The notes below the pieces were generated by a model. That model did no database searches. It was not told the origin of the DNA and saw only the letters and a program-made list of their open reading frames with translations. This document shows, piece by piece, positions 6,871 to 16,176 of a stretch of 25,694 nucleotides of DNA. The stretch is from an uncultured Actinomyces sp. (GTDB lineage Bacteria; Actinomycetota; Actinomycetes; Actinomycetales; Actinomycetaceae). The position numbers and the translations under genes were made by a program. The stretch spans positions 1 to 25,694 of the forward strand of contig CALHZX010000038.1 in the NCBI GenBank assembly GCA_938040725.1, in the 5' to 3' direction. Within the stretch, counting starts at the first letter, position 1. Each line of letters starts with the position of its first letter.

Positions 6871-8949
6871 GTGACGAACTTGTTGGCCTACGCAAAGCGC
6901 GTGCTCATCGGACGCCCGATGCGATCGGACGCGATGGGCCACCAGCTTCTCCCCAAACGTATTGCTCTGCCGATCTTCGCGTCGGATGCGCTCTCGTCGG
7001 TCGCCTACGCGCCCGATGAAGTCCTCCTGACGCTTGCGCTCGCCGGATCCATGGCCGCCCTTCAGTCGGTCTGGGTGGGCGTTGTTGTTGCTCTCGTGTT
7101 GGCTGTCGTGGTCGCGTCCTACCGTCAGACGGTTCACGCCTACCCCTCAGGTGGCGGCGACTACGAGGTTGTGACCACGAACTTGGGTCGGTCGTGGGGG
7201 CTACTCGTCGCCTCGGCCTTGTTGGTCGACTACATCCTCACCGTTGCCGTCTCGATTTCCTCGGGCGCCAACTACATCACGACGGCAGTCCCCGGTCTCC
7301 TCGGTCACGAGGTTGCCATCGCGGTGGCGCTCGTCATTATTCTGGCGACTCTGAACCTGCGCGGCACACGCGAGGCCGGTGGCGCGTTTGCCGTGCCCAC
7401 CTACCTGTACATGGGCGCGATCGGCCTCATGGTCGTCGTCGGTTTCGCGAAGATGGCAACCGGGAATCTGGGTGCGGCTCCGACGGCCGCCTACGACCTC
7501 GTTGCTGCCCCCGCTCACGCGGACGGCCTCGCCGGACTCGCGGGCGCTTTCCTCCTCATGCGCGCCTTCTCGTCGGGTTGCGCGGCCCTCACCGGCGTCG
7601 AGGCGATCTCTAACGGCGTGCCGATGTTCCGGCGCCCCAAGTCGCGCAACGCAGCCACCACGCTGGCGATGCTCGGCCTCATCGCGGCTTCGATGATGAT
7701 CTCGATCCTCGTGCTGGCCCGTGCGACCGGCGTGAAAATCGTCGACGACGCGGCGAGCCAGCTGACCTATCAGGGCGCGCCCGTCCCGGAGAAAACGCCG
7801 ATCGAACCGGCGATCTCTCAGATTGCGTCGGCCGTGTTCGGACAAGGGTCGATCCTGTTCATTCTGATCACCGTCGTCACCGGCTTCATCCTGGTTCTCG
7901 CCGGTAACACGGCGTTCAACGGATTCCCGACGCTGGCCTCGGTCCTGTCGCGTGATTCTTTCCTGCCTCACCAGATGGTGCGCCGCGGCGACCGACTGTC
8001 GTATTCGAACGGCATCGTCGTTCTGACTATCGCTGCGATCGCGCTCATCGTCGGTTTCCAGGCACAGACGACACGACTCATTCAGCTCTATGTCGTCGGC
8101 GTCTTTATTTCCTTCACGCTCTCGCAGCTGGGCATGATCAAGCACTGGAACAAGCAGTTGCGTTCGCGTCAGTCCGGTCAGGAGCGTATGGCCGTCTTGC
8201 GCTCACGCGCCGTCAACATCGTTGGCTTCATGATGACGGGCATCGTGCTTCTCATCGTGCTGGCCACGAAGTTCACGCATGGTGCGTGGATTACTCTGCT
8301 CATGATTGCGGTCGCGTTTGGCGTCCAGATTTCGATTCACCACCACTATGAAACCGTTCGCACGCAGCTGCGCGTGGACGACTGGAACGCCCGGCGTGCA
8401 CTGCCCACCCGTGTGCGTGCCCTCGTGCTCGTGTCGTCGCTGTCACGCCCGGCAATGCGTGCCATTGCGGCTGCTCGCGCGTCGTCACCGACGTCGATCG
8501 AACTCGTCTCCGTCGTCGCGGATGACGAGGAGGAAAACAAGATTCTGCGCCAGTGGAAGGCCTCCGGTGTTCCCGTCCCGCTGACCTTGCTGTCGGCGCC
8601 CTACCGTGACATCTCGTCGGTGATTCTGCAGTACGTGCGCGGACGCCGACGTGCGATGCCCACGGAGATGCTCGTCGTCTACATGCCTCAGTTCCTCGTC
8701 ACCCACTGGTGGGAGAACTTCGTGCATAACCAGTCGGGGCTGCGCCTGCGCGCCGCGCTGCTGACTGTACCGGGCGTCGTTATTACGATCGTGCCCTGGC
8801 AACTGGGCGAGGACGACGTTGTTGAGGGTCGCCAGCGTGTCAACGACCCGTTCTTGCGCGTCGGAGCACCGGCGCCGAGTGAGTCGAATCCACGTACTGA
8901 ACAGCCCGGCGACGTCAGCGCCGATGCTCCCCCCGAGGAGAGCACATGA
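6871..8949 (+). CDS. KimA-like APC-superfamily potassium transporter
   Basis: A 692-residue membrane protein of the APC superfamily with about 12 membrane helices in the first ~480 residues and a cytosolic C-terminal region of about 200 residues. The start AYAKRVLIGRPMRSDAMG and FASDALSSVAYAPDE closely resemble Bacillus subtilis KimA (YdaO), a proton-coupled potassium importer. Residues I recall as the KimA potassium site are conserved: Asp39 and Tyr46 (SDALSSVAY), Asp120, Thr124 and Ser128 (VDYILTVAVS), plus a Thr in CAALTGVEAISNG. Many actinobacterial homologues are annotated only as amino acid permeases. The GTG at 6871 gives the KimA-like N-terminus; a TTG at 6862 with GAGGTGG 7 nt upstream is the alternative. 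The stop overlaps the next gene by 4 bp (ATGA). Confidence 0.82.
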   Translation: MTNLLAYAKRVLIGRPMRSDAMGHQLLPKRIALPIFASDALSSVAYAPDEVLLTLALAGSMAALQSVWVGVVVALVLAVVVASYRQTVHAYPSGGGDYEVVTTNLGRSWGLLVASALLVDYILTVAVSISSGANYITTAVPGLLGHEVAIAVALVIILATLNLRGTREAGGAFAVPTYLYMGAIGLMVVVGFAKMATGNLGAAPTAAYDLVAAPAHADGLAGLAGAFLLMRAFSSGCAALTGVEAISNGVPMFRRPKSRNAATTLAMLGLIAASMMISILVLARATGVKIVDDAASQLTYQGAPVPEKTPIEPAISQIASAVFGQGSILFILITVVTGFILVLAGNTAFNGFPTLASVLSRDSFLPHQMVRRGDRLSYSNGIVVLTIAAIALIVGFQAQTTRLIQLYVVGVFISFTLSQLGMIKHWNKQLRSRQSGQERMAVLRSRAVNIVGFMMTGIVLLIVLATKFTHGAWITLLMIAVAFGVQISIHHHYETVRTQLRVDDWNARRALPTRVRALVLVSSLSRPAMRAIAAARASSPTSIELVSVVADDEEENKILRQWKASGVPVPLTLLSAPYRDISSVILQYVRGRRRAMPTEMLVVYMPQFLVTHWWENFVHNQSGLRLRAALLTVPGVVITIVPWQLGEDDVVEGRQRVNDPFLRVGAPAPSESNPRTEQPGDVSADAPPEEST

Positions 8950-10295
8950 GTCCCCATCCGTCCTGTCGCCGTCCGTCCCCGCGTCGGCGCCCCGTCTCCG
9001 CGCAGCCGCGTGAGGGGATTGGCGAGATCCTCCAGCTGAGCGTCGGGGAACCCGCTCATGGTGGAGCGTGCGTCGCCCGCGACGAGAGCGGGCGCGTTGT
9101 CTTCGTGCGCCACTCGGCGCCCGGTGAGGTAGTTCGTGCGCGCGTGAGTGCCGTTCAGAAGAAGCTCGCATGGGCGGATGCCGTGGAGGTTCTTGAGCCG
9201 TCGCCTGATCGAGTTGAGTCCGTCTGGCCCCAGGCGGGTCCGGGTGGCGTCGGCGGCGGCGAACTCGCTCACCTGACTCCGGGTGCTCAGCGTGATTGGA
9301 AGTCTCGCGTGATCGCCGGGCAGCTGCGCCGCGTGGGCGGCGAGGCCCTGGCCGAGGCCGTGGAAGCCCTCGGGGGAGTGCACGTTGCACCTGCGCCCGG
9401 CGACGAGGACCCGAACGATCCGCTGACCGGTCGCCGCTCGCGCATCGACGTCGTCATCGATGTGGATGGCCGTGCTGGTATGCACGAGTTTCGCGGCCGC
9501 CGTGTGATTGCGCTCGATGATATGCCGTTGGCTGTTCCTGCGATCCGTGAACTCGGCCTGTTCGACGCGGGTTCGACGTGGCGTCGCCTGTGGAAGCCGG
9601 GGGATTGCGTGCGTGCTGTGGCCCCTTCAGGTGGCGATCCCGTCGTGCTGATCGGTGACGATACGTACGCCGCTGACGGCGTGCGTATTGACGCTGACGT
9701 CTTGCGTTGGAACGTGCCAGTCGGCTCCGGCGTCGAAACGTATTACGTGCGTCCCTCCGGTTTCTGGCAGACGCACGTGCGGGGCGCCGAGGTGCTCGCA
9801 AACGCTGTGCTTGCTGCTGCGTTCGGTTCGGACGAGGCCGGGGCTGGCCGTGCGGCCATGGAACTCTATTCGGGGGCGGGCCTGTTCTCTGTGCCGCTCG
9901 CGCGTGCTGTTGGTGAGACGGGACGTATGGTGACGCTTGAGGGTGACGAGGGGGCCGTGCGTGATGCTGGCGAGAACCTCGCAGCCTTCGATTGGGTGGA
10001 TGCGTTCGCTGGAAACGTGGATCGCGAGGGCATTGTTGACTTGTCCGGTCAGCTGGGTGCTGTGCCCGACGTTGTCGTGGCCGACCCGCCGCGTGCCGGC
10101 GCCGGTGCCGAGGTGTGCGAGGCAATCGCTGCCACGGGTGCTCCTCGCGTCGTCCTGGTGTCCTGCGACCCGGCAGCGGGCGCGCGCGACCTGCGTGCCC
10201 TTACCGAAGCCGGATACGTGCTCGAATCACTGCAGGCGTGGGATCTCTTCCCGCACACCCACCACGTGGAGATGGTTTCGGTCCTGAGCCGCTAG
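8946..10295 (+). CDS. class I SAM-dependent RNA (uracil-5-)-methyltransferase, TrmA/RlmCD type
   Basis: A 449-residue enzyme likely to methylate uridine C5 in rRNA or tRNA. After a basic 23-residue leader comes a TRAM RNA-binding domain (about 24-95), then a central domain and a Rossmann methyltransferase fold. SAM-binding motif: MELYSGAGLFSVPLA. Other landmarks are DVVVADPPRAGAG, the catalytic Cys407 in VLVSCDPAA, and Glu442 in HHVEMVSVL. In RlmD/RumA the central region holds a four-cysteine iron-sulphur site; here the equivalent segment is PGGVGGGELAHL and has no cysteine, as I recall for actinobacterial members. The target base cannot be assigned. Translation is probably coupled to the upstream transporter gene. 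Its 3' end overlaps the convergent clc gene by 4 bp. Confidence 0.88.
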   Translation: MSPHPSCRRPSPRRRPVSAQPREGIGEILQLSVGEPAHGGACVARDESGRVVFVRHSAPGEVVRARVSAVQKKLAWADAVEVLEPSPDRVESVWPQAGPGGVGGGELAHLTPGAQRDWKSRVIAGQLRRVGGEALAEAVEALGGVHVAPAPGDEDPNDPLTGRRSRIDVVIDVDGRAGMHEFRGRRVIALDDMPLAVPAIRELGLFDAGSTWRRLWKPGDCVRAVAPSGGDPVVLIGDDTYAADGVRIDADVLRWNVPVGSGVETYYVRPSGFWQTHVRGAEVLANAVLAAAFGSDEAGAGRAAMELYSGAGLFSVPLARAVGETGRMVTLEGDEGAVRDAGENLAAFDWVDAFAGNVDREGIVDLSGQLGAVPDVVVADPPRAGAGAEVCEAIAATGAPRVVLVSCDPAAGARDLRALTEAGYVLESLQAWDLFPHTHHVEMVSVLSR

Positions 10296-12133
10296 CGGCT
10301 CCTCCTGCGCTCCTGCATGCGCGAGCCCCACGACGTCTGCGTGCGCGCCTCAATCGCGCGGCGCTGATCCCGGTACATGCGATCCACCAGGTCGCGCTCG
10401 GATACCCAGCCGACGACACGTCGATCCTCATCCACGACAGGCAGAGACTGCAGGCCCGTGCCCCGCAGCGCCCCGAGAACCTCGGACGGGGGAGCGGAGG
10501 CTGCCACGGCCTCGTCGATGAGAGGCAAATCCGACAGGGGAGCGTCGAGCGATCCGTCCTCCTGCGTGAGCTCGGCCAGACGCAGCGACGACACGAGGCC
10601 GACGAAACGCCCTTTCTCCGACACAACGGGCAGGACCGTCTCCTTCGTGCGACGCAGGGCGGCGATCGCCGATGCCGCGCTCGCCTGGCACGAGAGCGTC
10701 TCGGGGGCCTCCAGCATCCACTCGGACGCCGCGCGGGTACCCAGCAGAGTGCCCTCGACCGGGTCGTCAAGCACGTCACCGCGGCGGCGCAGCTTCTCCG
10801 TGTAGATCGTCGCGCGCGTGAAGAAACGCGACGCGCCCGTCGCGATCACGACCGCGAGCATCATCGGCAGGATGAGCGAGAACTGGCCAGTCATCTCCAC
10901 GATGATGAGCACGGCCGTCATGGGGGCACGTGCGGCGCCCGCGAAAGCGGCACCCATGCCGACCACGGCAAAAACACCAACGGGAGAATCCGACAGGGGA
11001 GAGACGAGGTCTCCGAAGGCAGCGCCCGCCATCGCGCCAATAAACAGCGTGGGCGCGAAGACGCCGCCCGAACCGCCCATGCCAATGGTGAACGAGGTGA
11101 ATGCTGCGCGGCCCAGCATGAGGGCGAGCAGGAAGGCAATCGAGAAGTTCCCCGCGATCGCCTCCTCCTCCAGCGGATAACCTGAGCCGTACATATACGG
11201 GAAAGCAACGAGAGCCGCGCCGAGAGCGAGGCCGAGCACGCCCGGACGCGCCCACTCGGGTAGGTGCGTGCGTGCCCACACCCAGTCAATCGCGTCCTCT
11301 GAGGCATACAGGAGCTTCGAGAAACCCAAGCCGCACAGGCCAGCGATGAGACCGAGAACAGCAACCCACCACATGTCCGACATCGACGCGAACGTCAGGT
11401 TGTCGGCGACGCGCACAACCATCTCGTCGCCCTGGAGGAGACGCGCAACCACCGACGACGTGACGGCTGAGAGGACGACGAAACCGAAGGTCTCGGCCGT
11501 GAATTCGACGAGAATAACCTCAAGAGCGAAGACGGCACCCGCGAGAGGCGCATGGAATGTGGCCGCGATGCCGGCCGCCGACCCGCACGAGGCCAGCAAG
11601 ACCACGCGGGAGACGGGCATATGCAGCCACGAGGCAATAGTGGAACCCAGCGACGCTCCGACCTGAACGATTGGGCCCTCGCGGCCGGCGGACCCACCCG
11701 AGCCGATAGTCAGTGCCGACGCAAGGATCTTCACGATCGCAACACGTCCCGGGATGCGCCCACCCTTACGACGCACAGCGAGCATCACCTCGGGGATGCC
11801 GTGGCCCTTCGCGGAAGGCGCGAAGCGCTGGATCAGCGGTCCATAGAGGAAACCAGCGATAGCGGGGGAGAGGAGAAGAAAGAGCCAAGGGGCCCACCCC
11901 CAGAGGCCGTGGAACTGGCCGATGTGGGTCGTGTACTCGTCGAACCCCGTCGACACCCACGTCCATGCGCGGATCGCAAGGTTAAACAGGACGGCTGCCG
12001 CGCCGACGACGCCGCCAACGAGTGCGGCGGCGACGCCGAGCAGGGAACGATGCGCGGCGACCGTATGGCCGACGCGTAAGCGAGTCCCCGCAGCCGGTTC
12101 CTCTGACTGCGGGGACTGTGCTGTGTGTGTCAC
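10292..12133 (-). CDS. ClC-family chloride transporter with C-terminal CBS domains
   Basis: A 613-residue membrane protein. ClC proteins exchange chloride for protons or act as chloride channels. Signature motifs: GHGIPEV (about 110-116, in place of the textbook GSGIPE), GSAGREGPIVQ with the gating glutamate at Glu152, TFHAPLAGAVFALE, and GMGGSGGVFAPTLFIG (the GxFxP filter). The external gate glutamate argues for an exchanger rather than a pure channel. Residues about 470-600 form two CBS domains (ASEWMLEAPETLSCQ to VDEDRRVVGWVSERDLVD), which commonly sense adenine nucleotides. It starts with GTG overlapping the upstream peptidase stop by 4 bp, so the two are coupled. Confidence 0.92.
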   Translation of the reverse strand: MTHTAQSPQSEEPAAGTRLRVGHTVAAHRSLLGVAAALVGGVVGAAAVLFNLAIRAWTWVSTGFDEYTTHIGQFHGLWGWAPWLFLLLSPAIAGFLYGPLIQRFAPSAKGHGIPEVMLAVRRKGGRIPGRVAIVKILASALTIGSGGSAGREGPIVQVGASLGSTIASWLHMPVSRVVLLASCGSAAGIAATFHAPLAGAVFALEVILVEFTAETFGFVVLSAVTSSVVARLLQGDEMVVRVADNLTFASMSDMWWVAVLGLIAGLCGLGFSKLLYASEDAIDWVWARTHLPEWARPGVLGLALGAALVAFPYMYGSGYPLEEEAIAGNFSIAFLLALMLGRAAFTSFTIGMGGSGGVFAPTLFIGAMAGAAFGDLVSPLSDSPVGVFAVVGMGAAFAGAARAPMTAVLIIVEMTGQFSLILPMMLAVVIATGASRFFTRATIYTEKLRRRGDVLDDPVEGTLLGTRAASEWMLEAPETLSCQASAASAIAALRRTKETVLPVVSEKGRFVGLVSSLRLAELTQEDGSLDAPLSDLPLIDEAVAASAPPSEVLGALRGTGLQSLPVVDEDRRVVGWVSERDLVDRMYRDQRRAIEARTQTSWGSRMQERRRSR

Positions 12134-14130
12134 AGGTTCGCAATCTCCACGTGAACGGGGGCGTCAGTGGCGATGCCCCAAATGGTCCGGTAGAAGGACA
12201 GCTCCGACTGCCATGCATCTTTGATGTTGATGGCTGAGCGGAAGCGGTGTCCCTCACCCTGATACAGCTTGAGGGCAACAACATTGCCGTTCGCCCGCAG
12301 CGCGTCGTACATTTCCTGGGCCTGCGAGGCGGGGACCACCGGGTCTGCAGTGCCCTGCAGGAGCATGAGGGGCGCCTTGATGTTAGACACTCGGTTGATC
12401 GGCGAGCGCTGCGCCCACACCGGATCCGACTGATCGTCCGTACCGAGCAGAATGCCATCGTAGTGCGACTCAAACTTGTGGCTGGTTTCGGCCAGTTTCG
12501 CCAGGTCGGCGATGCCCGAGAAGGAAGCACCGGCGGTGAACACGTCAGAGGATGCCAGCGCGTTGAGCACGGTGAAGCCACCGGAGGAACGGCCGCGGAT
12601 CGCGATCCGCTTGGGATCGACGCGCCCCAGATCAACGAGGTACTGGGCGCCGTCAATGCAGTCCTGAACGTCCATGACCCCCCAGTTGCCGTTAAGGCGC
12701 TGCCGGTAGGGACGCCCGAAGGAGGTCGAACCGCGGAAATTCACGTCCAGAACAGCAAATCCGCGGCTGGTCCAGTACTGGAACGGCACCTGCAGGCCGG
12801 GGCGTGCCGCTTCGGTCGGGCCGCCGTGTACGTTCACGATGAGGGGCGGAAGCTCACCCTCAGGGGCGGTGAAATCAGGGTTCACGGGCGCGTAGTAGAA
12901 GCCGTGAGCCTCTTCACCGTCCGAGGTCTTCCACGTCAGCATCTCGGCCGTGGAGACGAGGGCCGTCGGGACCTCGGCCTCCGAGGAAGGACGCAGCACC
13001 TTGGTCTTACCACGCGACACTTCGATGATGGCGGGCGTATGGGTGGCGGAGTCGGCGAGGAAAACAACGCGGCCATCAGCGGCTGCCACGTTGCCAATGG
13101 GCCACCAGCCGGTCGCCCACTCTTCGGCCATGCCGTTGTCGATACGCACAGTTCCAATGTGCCAGACCTGGTCCTCAGCCCACGAACATACGAGGTAGTC
13201 GTTGTCGTAATTATCGTAGGAGTGCAGGCCGAGCTGCCAGTGCGGGTGCGAGAATGCGCGGTGTCCGGGGTGCAACGCACGGGTGCGCAGTCGCGAGGTC
13301 CACGCGTTCGCGTCCTCGCTTTCCTTCCACACGAAGCCCTGGGTGCGGTACAGGTTTGCCCAGCCGGAGGAATCATCCACGTGGATCAGGTCACCGTCAA
13401 GGGTCCAACGTGGCTCGTAGACGCACACGTCCGGGCGATCCACCAGGACAACCTCCTGGTCGATGGTGCCCTCGAAGGTCAGGGAGGCGACGCGCAGCTG
13501 TGAATACGTCCACGGCATGTTCGGGTGGTTCCAGGTGATCCATGCGATCTTCGTCCCGTCCGGGGACACCGTGGGCGCCTGCGCGAAGTCGGTGCCCTCG
13601 AACACCGTGATGATTGCGCTGTCATCGCGGGCGGCGGAACCATCGAGCGGAATGGCGACGATCTTGTTCACAGGTTCGCCCGGAGCTGAGTGGTCCTCGG
13701 CGACTGCGTACACGAGTTCGCGCACGTCGGCGATCCAGAAGTCGCCGTAACGGACCTTCGACAGGGTCGTGAGCGGGCGCACGACGCGGCGCGGATCGGC
13801 CGTATCAAAGGCGTACACGCGGCCATCGGTCTGATCGGAGAAGACAATGACGCCATGGTGAACGGCATACGCCTTACCGCCGTACTCGTGCACGCGTGTG
13901 CCGACGTCGGGCAGGCGAGAACCATCGATCAGGGGCAGAACTTCGCCCGTCTCACCCGTTGCGCGACGGCGCAGCAGCGTGCCGCGACCGCCCTGGAGTG
14001 GATGTCCTTCAACCCAGTAGGTATCGGGTCCATCGATACGAACCTGGGAGAGCGTGACCGAACGGGCAGTGAAGGAATCGCCCGAAATGGGGGACTCCCA
14101 CAGGCCGTGGGGTGCGACGGTGACGGACAT
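12130..14130 (-). CDS. S9 family prolyl-oligopeptidase-type serine peptidase
   Basis: A 666-residue cytosolic peptidase. The N-terminal ~400 residues look like a beta-propeller: repeated strands such as VSPDGTKIAWITWNH, YEPRWTLDGDLIHVDDSSG and AADGRVVFLADSATH. The C-terminal third is an alpha/beta hydrolase with the triad Ser515 (GRSSGGF), Asp596 (GTADPVVPA) and His628 (GEGHRF); VNVHGGP supplies the oxyanion-hole segment. The family cleaves short peptides, often after proline or with dipeptidyl- or acylaminoacyl-peptidase activity; specificity is not predictable here. AAGGAGG lies 5 nt before the ATG, a very strong ribosome-binding site. It is the first gene of a two-gene unit with the ClC gene. 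Confidence 0.92.
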   Translation of the reverse strand: MSVTVAPHGLWESPISGDSFTARSVTLSQVRIDGPDTYWVEGHPLQGGRGTLLRRRATGETGEVLPLIDGSRLPDVGTRVHEYGGKAYAVHHGVIVFSDQTDGRVYAFDTADPRRVVRPLTTLSKVRYGDFWIADVRELVYAVAEDHSAPGEPVNKIVAIPLDGSAARDDSAIITVFEGTDFAQAPTVSPDGTKIAWITWNHPNMPWTYSQLRVASLTFEGTIDQEVVLVDRPDVCVYEPRWTLDGDLIHVDDSSGWANLYRTQGFVWKESEDANAWTSRLRTRALHPGHRAFSHPHWQLGLHSYDNYDNDYLVCSWAEDQVWHIGTVRIDNGMAEEWATGWWPIGNVAAADGRVVFLADSATHTPAIIEVSRGKTKVLRPSSEAEVPTALVSTAEMLTWKTSDGEEAHGFYYAPVNPDFTAPEGELPPLIVNVHGGPTEAARPGLQVPFQYWTSRGFAVLDVNFRGSTSFGRPYRQRLNGNWGVMDVQDCIDGAQYLVDLGRVDPKRIAIRGRSSGGFTVLNALASSDVFTAGASFSGIADLAKLAETSHKFESHYDGILLGTDDQSDPVWAQRSPINRVSNIKAPLMLLQGTADPVVPASQAQEMYDALRANGNVVALKLYQGEGHRFRSAINIKDAWQSELSFYRTIWGIATDAPVHVEIANL

Positions 14131-14168
14131 AGTGCCTCCTTAAGCGGTACGGCGAGCCAACAGTGTCT

Positions 14169-14174
14169 ATCTTA
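14169..14174 (-). promoter_or_regulatory. candidate -10 box for the peptidase-ClC unit
   Basis: TAAGAT on the minus strand fits TAnnnT and would give a leader of about 30 nt carrying the AAGGAGG ribosome-binding site. No convincing -35 box is visible. Confidence 0.35.
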
Positions 14175-14228
14175 GTGCGCGTGCTTGTCGCCTGCGCGGG
14201 TCGAAGGTAGCTGACATGCACTTTGATC

Positions 14229-14257
14229 TGTAGGTGAGACGCTTCGGCAACTACACT
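14229..14257 (+). promoter_or_regulatory. candidate dxs promoter (leaderless)
   Basis: TACACT (14252-14257, fits TAnnnT) ends 7 nt before the dxs ATG, and no purine-rich ribosome-binding site lies between. The -35 candidate TGTAGG (14229-14234, 17-bp spacer) is weak. Confidence 0.42.
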
Positions 14258-14264
14258 GGTTGCT

Positions 14265-16166
14265 ATGTCTGGAACACGAGAGTCGCGCGACCTGCTGTCG
14301 CGCTGCAGTGCGCCGCGTGAGCTGCGTCGCTTGGAACGCGAGCAGCTGGACGATTTGGCGGCGGAAATTCGCGCGTTCCTGATTGCCAACGTGTCGCGCA
14401 CGGGCGGGCACCTTGGCCCCAACCTGGGTGTCGTCGAGCTAACGATCGGTTTGCACAGGGTGTTCCGGTCCCCGCAGGACACGATTGTGTTTGATACGGG
14501 TCACCAGGCTTACGTGCACAAGCTGCTGACGGGCCGTCAGGATTTTTCATCGCTGCGCTGCCCGGGTGGACTGTCGGGCTACCCGTCGCGCGCCGAATCT
14601 GAGCACGACGTCGTTGAGTCTTCGCACGCGTCCGCGTCGATCGCGTGGGTGGATGGTATTTCGCGGGAAAAGCACCGCCGGGGTGACCGTACGTGGACTG
14701 TCGGTGTGATCGGTGATGGCGCGCTGACCGGCGGCCTCGCATGGGAGGCGCTCAACAACATCGCGACGGCGAAGAATCGTCGCATCGTGATTGTGGTGAA
14801 CGACAATGGGCGCTCGTATGCGCCGACGATCGGTGGGCTCGCCGATCATCTTGATGCCTTGCGCACCTCCGCTGGTTACGAGAAGGCGCTTGCCTGGGGA
14901 AAACAGCATCTCCTTAGTCACGGCACGCCCGGCCGCGCGGCCTACGACGCGTTGCACGGCCTGAAGGCGGGTATCAAGGATGCTCTCATTCCCCAGGTGA
15001 TGTTCGAAGATCTCGGTCTGAAATACATTGGGCCCGTCAACGGGCACGACATTTCTGCGGTGGAGACTGCGCTTCGCCGGGCGCGTTCTCTGGGCGAGCC
15101 CGTCCTCGTTCATATGATCACGGAGAAGGGACGCGGATACACTCCCGCGGAGGAAGATATCGCGGATCGCTTCCACGCCGTTGGACCGATCCACCCGGAG
15201 ACTGGCCTGCCCGTCGCTCCTGAGCGTTTTGGCTGGACCGGAGTGTTCGCCGATGAGATTTGCGCTCAGGCGGCTACGCGCGACGATATTGTTGGCATTA
15301 CTGCGGCGATGATGCGCCCGGTCGGTTTGGGTCCGATGCACGAGGCCTACCCGGGTCGCGTGGTCGACGTCGGCATCGCTGAGGCCGAGGCCGTGGCTTC
15401 CGCAGCCGGCATGGCATACGAGGGTGCACATCCCGTTGTCGCGCTGTATGCGACGTTCCTGAACCGTGGCTTCGACCAGCTCCTCATGGATGTTGCTCTC
15501 CATCGTGCGGGAGTGACGCTCGTGTTGGATCGCGCCGGCGTGACGGGTGCGGACGGTCCGTCGCATAACGGCGTGTGGGATATTGCCATGTGTTCCCTGA
15601 TCCCAGGCCTACGCCTGGCCGCGCCCCGCGATGAGGATAGCTTGCGCTCACGTGTGCGTGAGGCGCTCGATGTTGACGATGCACCCACCGTCATCCGATA
15701 CCGCAAGGGTTCTCTGCCAAAACCCATGCCCGCGCTTCGTAGCGTCGGGGGAGTGGATATTCTTTTCGACGAGGCCGTGGCGGACTCGCCTGCTCGAGTT
15801 CTCATCGTCGGTACCGGAGCATGCGCACCCGATGCGATTGAGGCCGCGCGTCGCCTGGTGGCTGACGGTGTGAGCGTGACCGTCGCGGATCCGCAGTGGA
15901 TGATCCCAGTGCCGCAGGAGCTGACAACGATGGCTCACGATTACGATTGCGTGGTCAGCGTCGAGGATGGCATCGTCCAGGGCGGTTTCGGTTGGTCGCT
16001 GCGCGATGCATTGGCGGAGGCGCGCGTGCCCGTACGATGCCTCGGCGTGCCGCAGGGATTCCCCGAGCACGGTGATCGGGCGGCGTTGATCGCGCGCTTC
16101 GGCTACGACAGCGACGGCATTGAGCGTGTCGTGCGTGAGTTGATTGAGCGACTCTCCGCCCGCTAA
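14265..16166 (+). CDS. dxs: 1-deoxy-D-xylulose-5-phosphate synthase
   Basis: A 633-residue enzyme that condenses pyruvate and glyceraldehyde 3-phosphate, the first step of the non-mevalonate isoprenoid pathway; its product also feeds thiamine and pyridoxal synthesis. Full family length. The thiamine diphosphate motif is clear: GDG at 150-152 and NDN at 179-181. Substrate and cofactor histidines lie in GGHLGPNLGVVELT (His49) and FDTGHQAYVHKLL (His80). The transketolase-like domain includes VDVGIAEAEAVASAAG with the catalytic glutamate, and RAGVTGADGPSHNG. The ATG at 14265 lacks a Shine-Dalgarno sequence and follows a TACACT hexamer by 7 nt. The 3' end faces the exonuclease gene across 10 bp. 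Confidence 0.97.
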   Translation: MSGTRESRDLLSRCSAPRELRRLEREQLDDLAAEIRAFLIANVSRTGGHLGPNLGVVELTIGLHRVFRSPQDTIVFDTGHQAYVHKLLTGRQDFSSLRCPGGLSGYPSRAESEHDVVESSHASASIAWVDGISREKHRRGDRTWTVGVIGDGALTGGLAWEALNNIATAKNRRIVIVVNDNGRSYAPTIGGLADHLDALRTSAGYEKALAWGKQHLLSHGTPGRAAYDALHGLKAGIKDALIPQVMFEDLGLKYIGPVNGHDISAVETALRRARSLGEPVLVHMITEKGRGYTPAEEDIADRFHAVGPIHPETGLPVAPERFGWTGVFADEICAQAATRDDIVGITAAMMRPVGLGPMHEAYPGRVVDVGIAEAEAVASAAGMAYEGAHPVVALYATFLNRGFDQLLMDVALHRAGVTLVLDRAGVTGADGPSHNGVWDIAMCSLIPGLRLAAPRDEDSLRSRVREALDVDDAPTVIRYRKGSLPKPMPALRSVGGVDILFDEAVADSPARVLIVGTGACAPDAIEAARRLVADGVSVTVADPQWMIPVPQELTTMAHDYDCVVSVEDGIVQGGFGWSLRDALAEARVPVRCLGVPQGFPEHGDRAALIARFGYDSDGIERVVRELIERLSAR

Positions 16167-16176
16167 CGATCCCCGG

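Noticed and set aside
12247..13503. 418-residue plus-strand reading frame opposite the S9 peptidase
   Set aside because: A shadow frame; the minus strand has the complete catalytic triad and a strong ribosome-binding site.
14547..15566. 339-residue minus-strand reading frame opposite dxs
   Set aside because: A shadow frame of dxs; no start signal and no domain.
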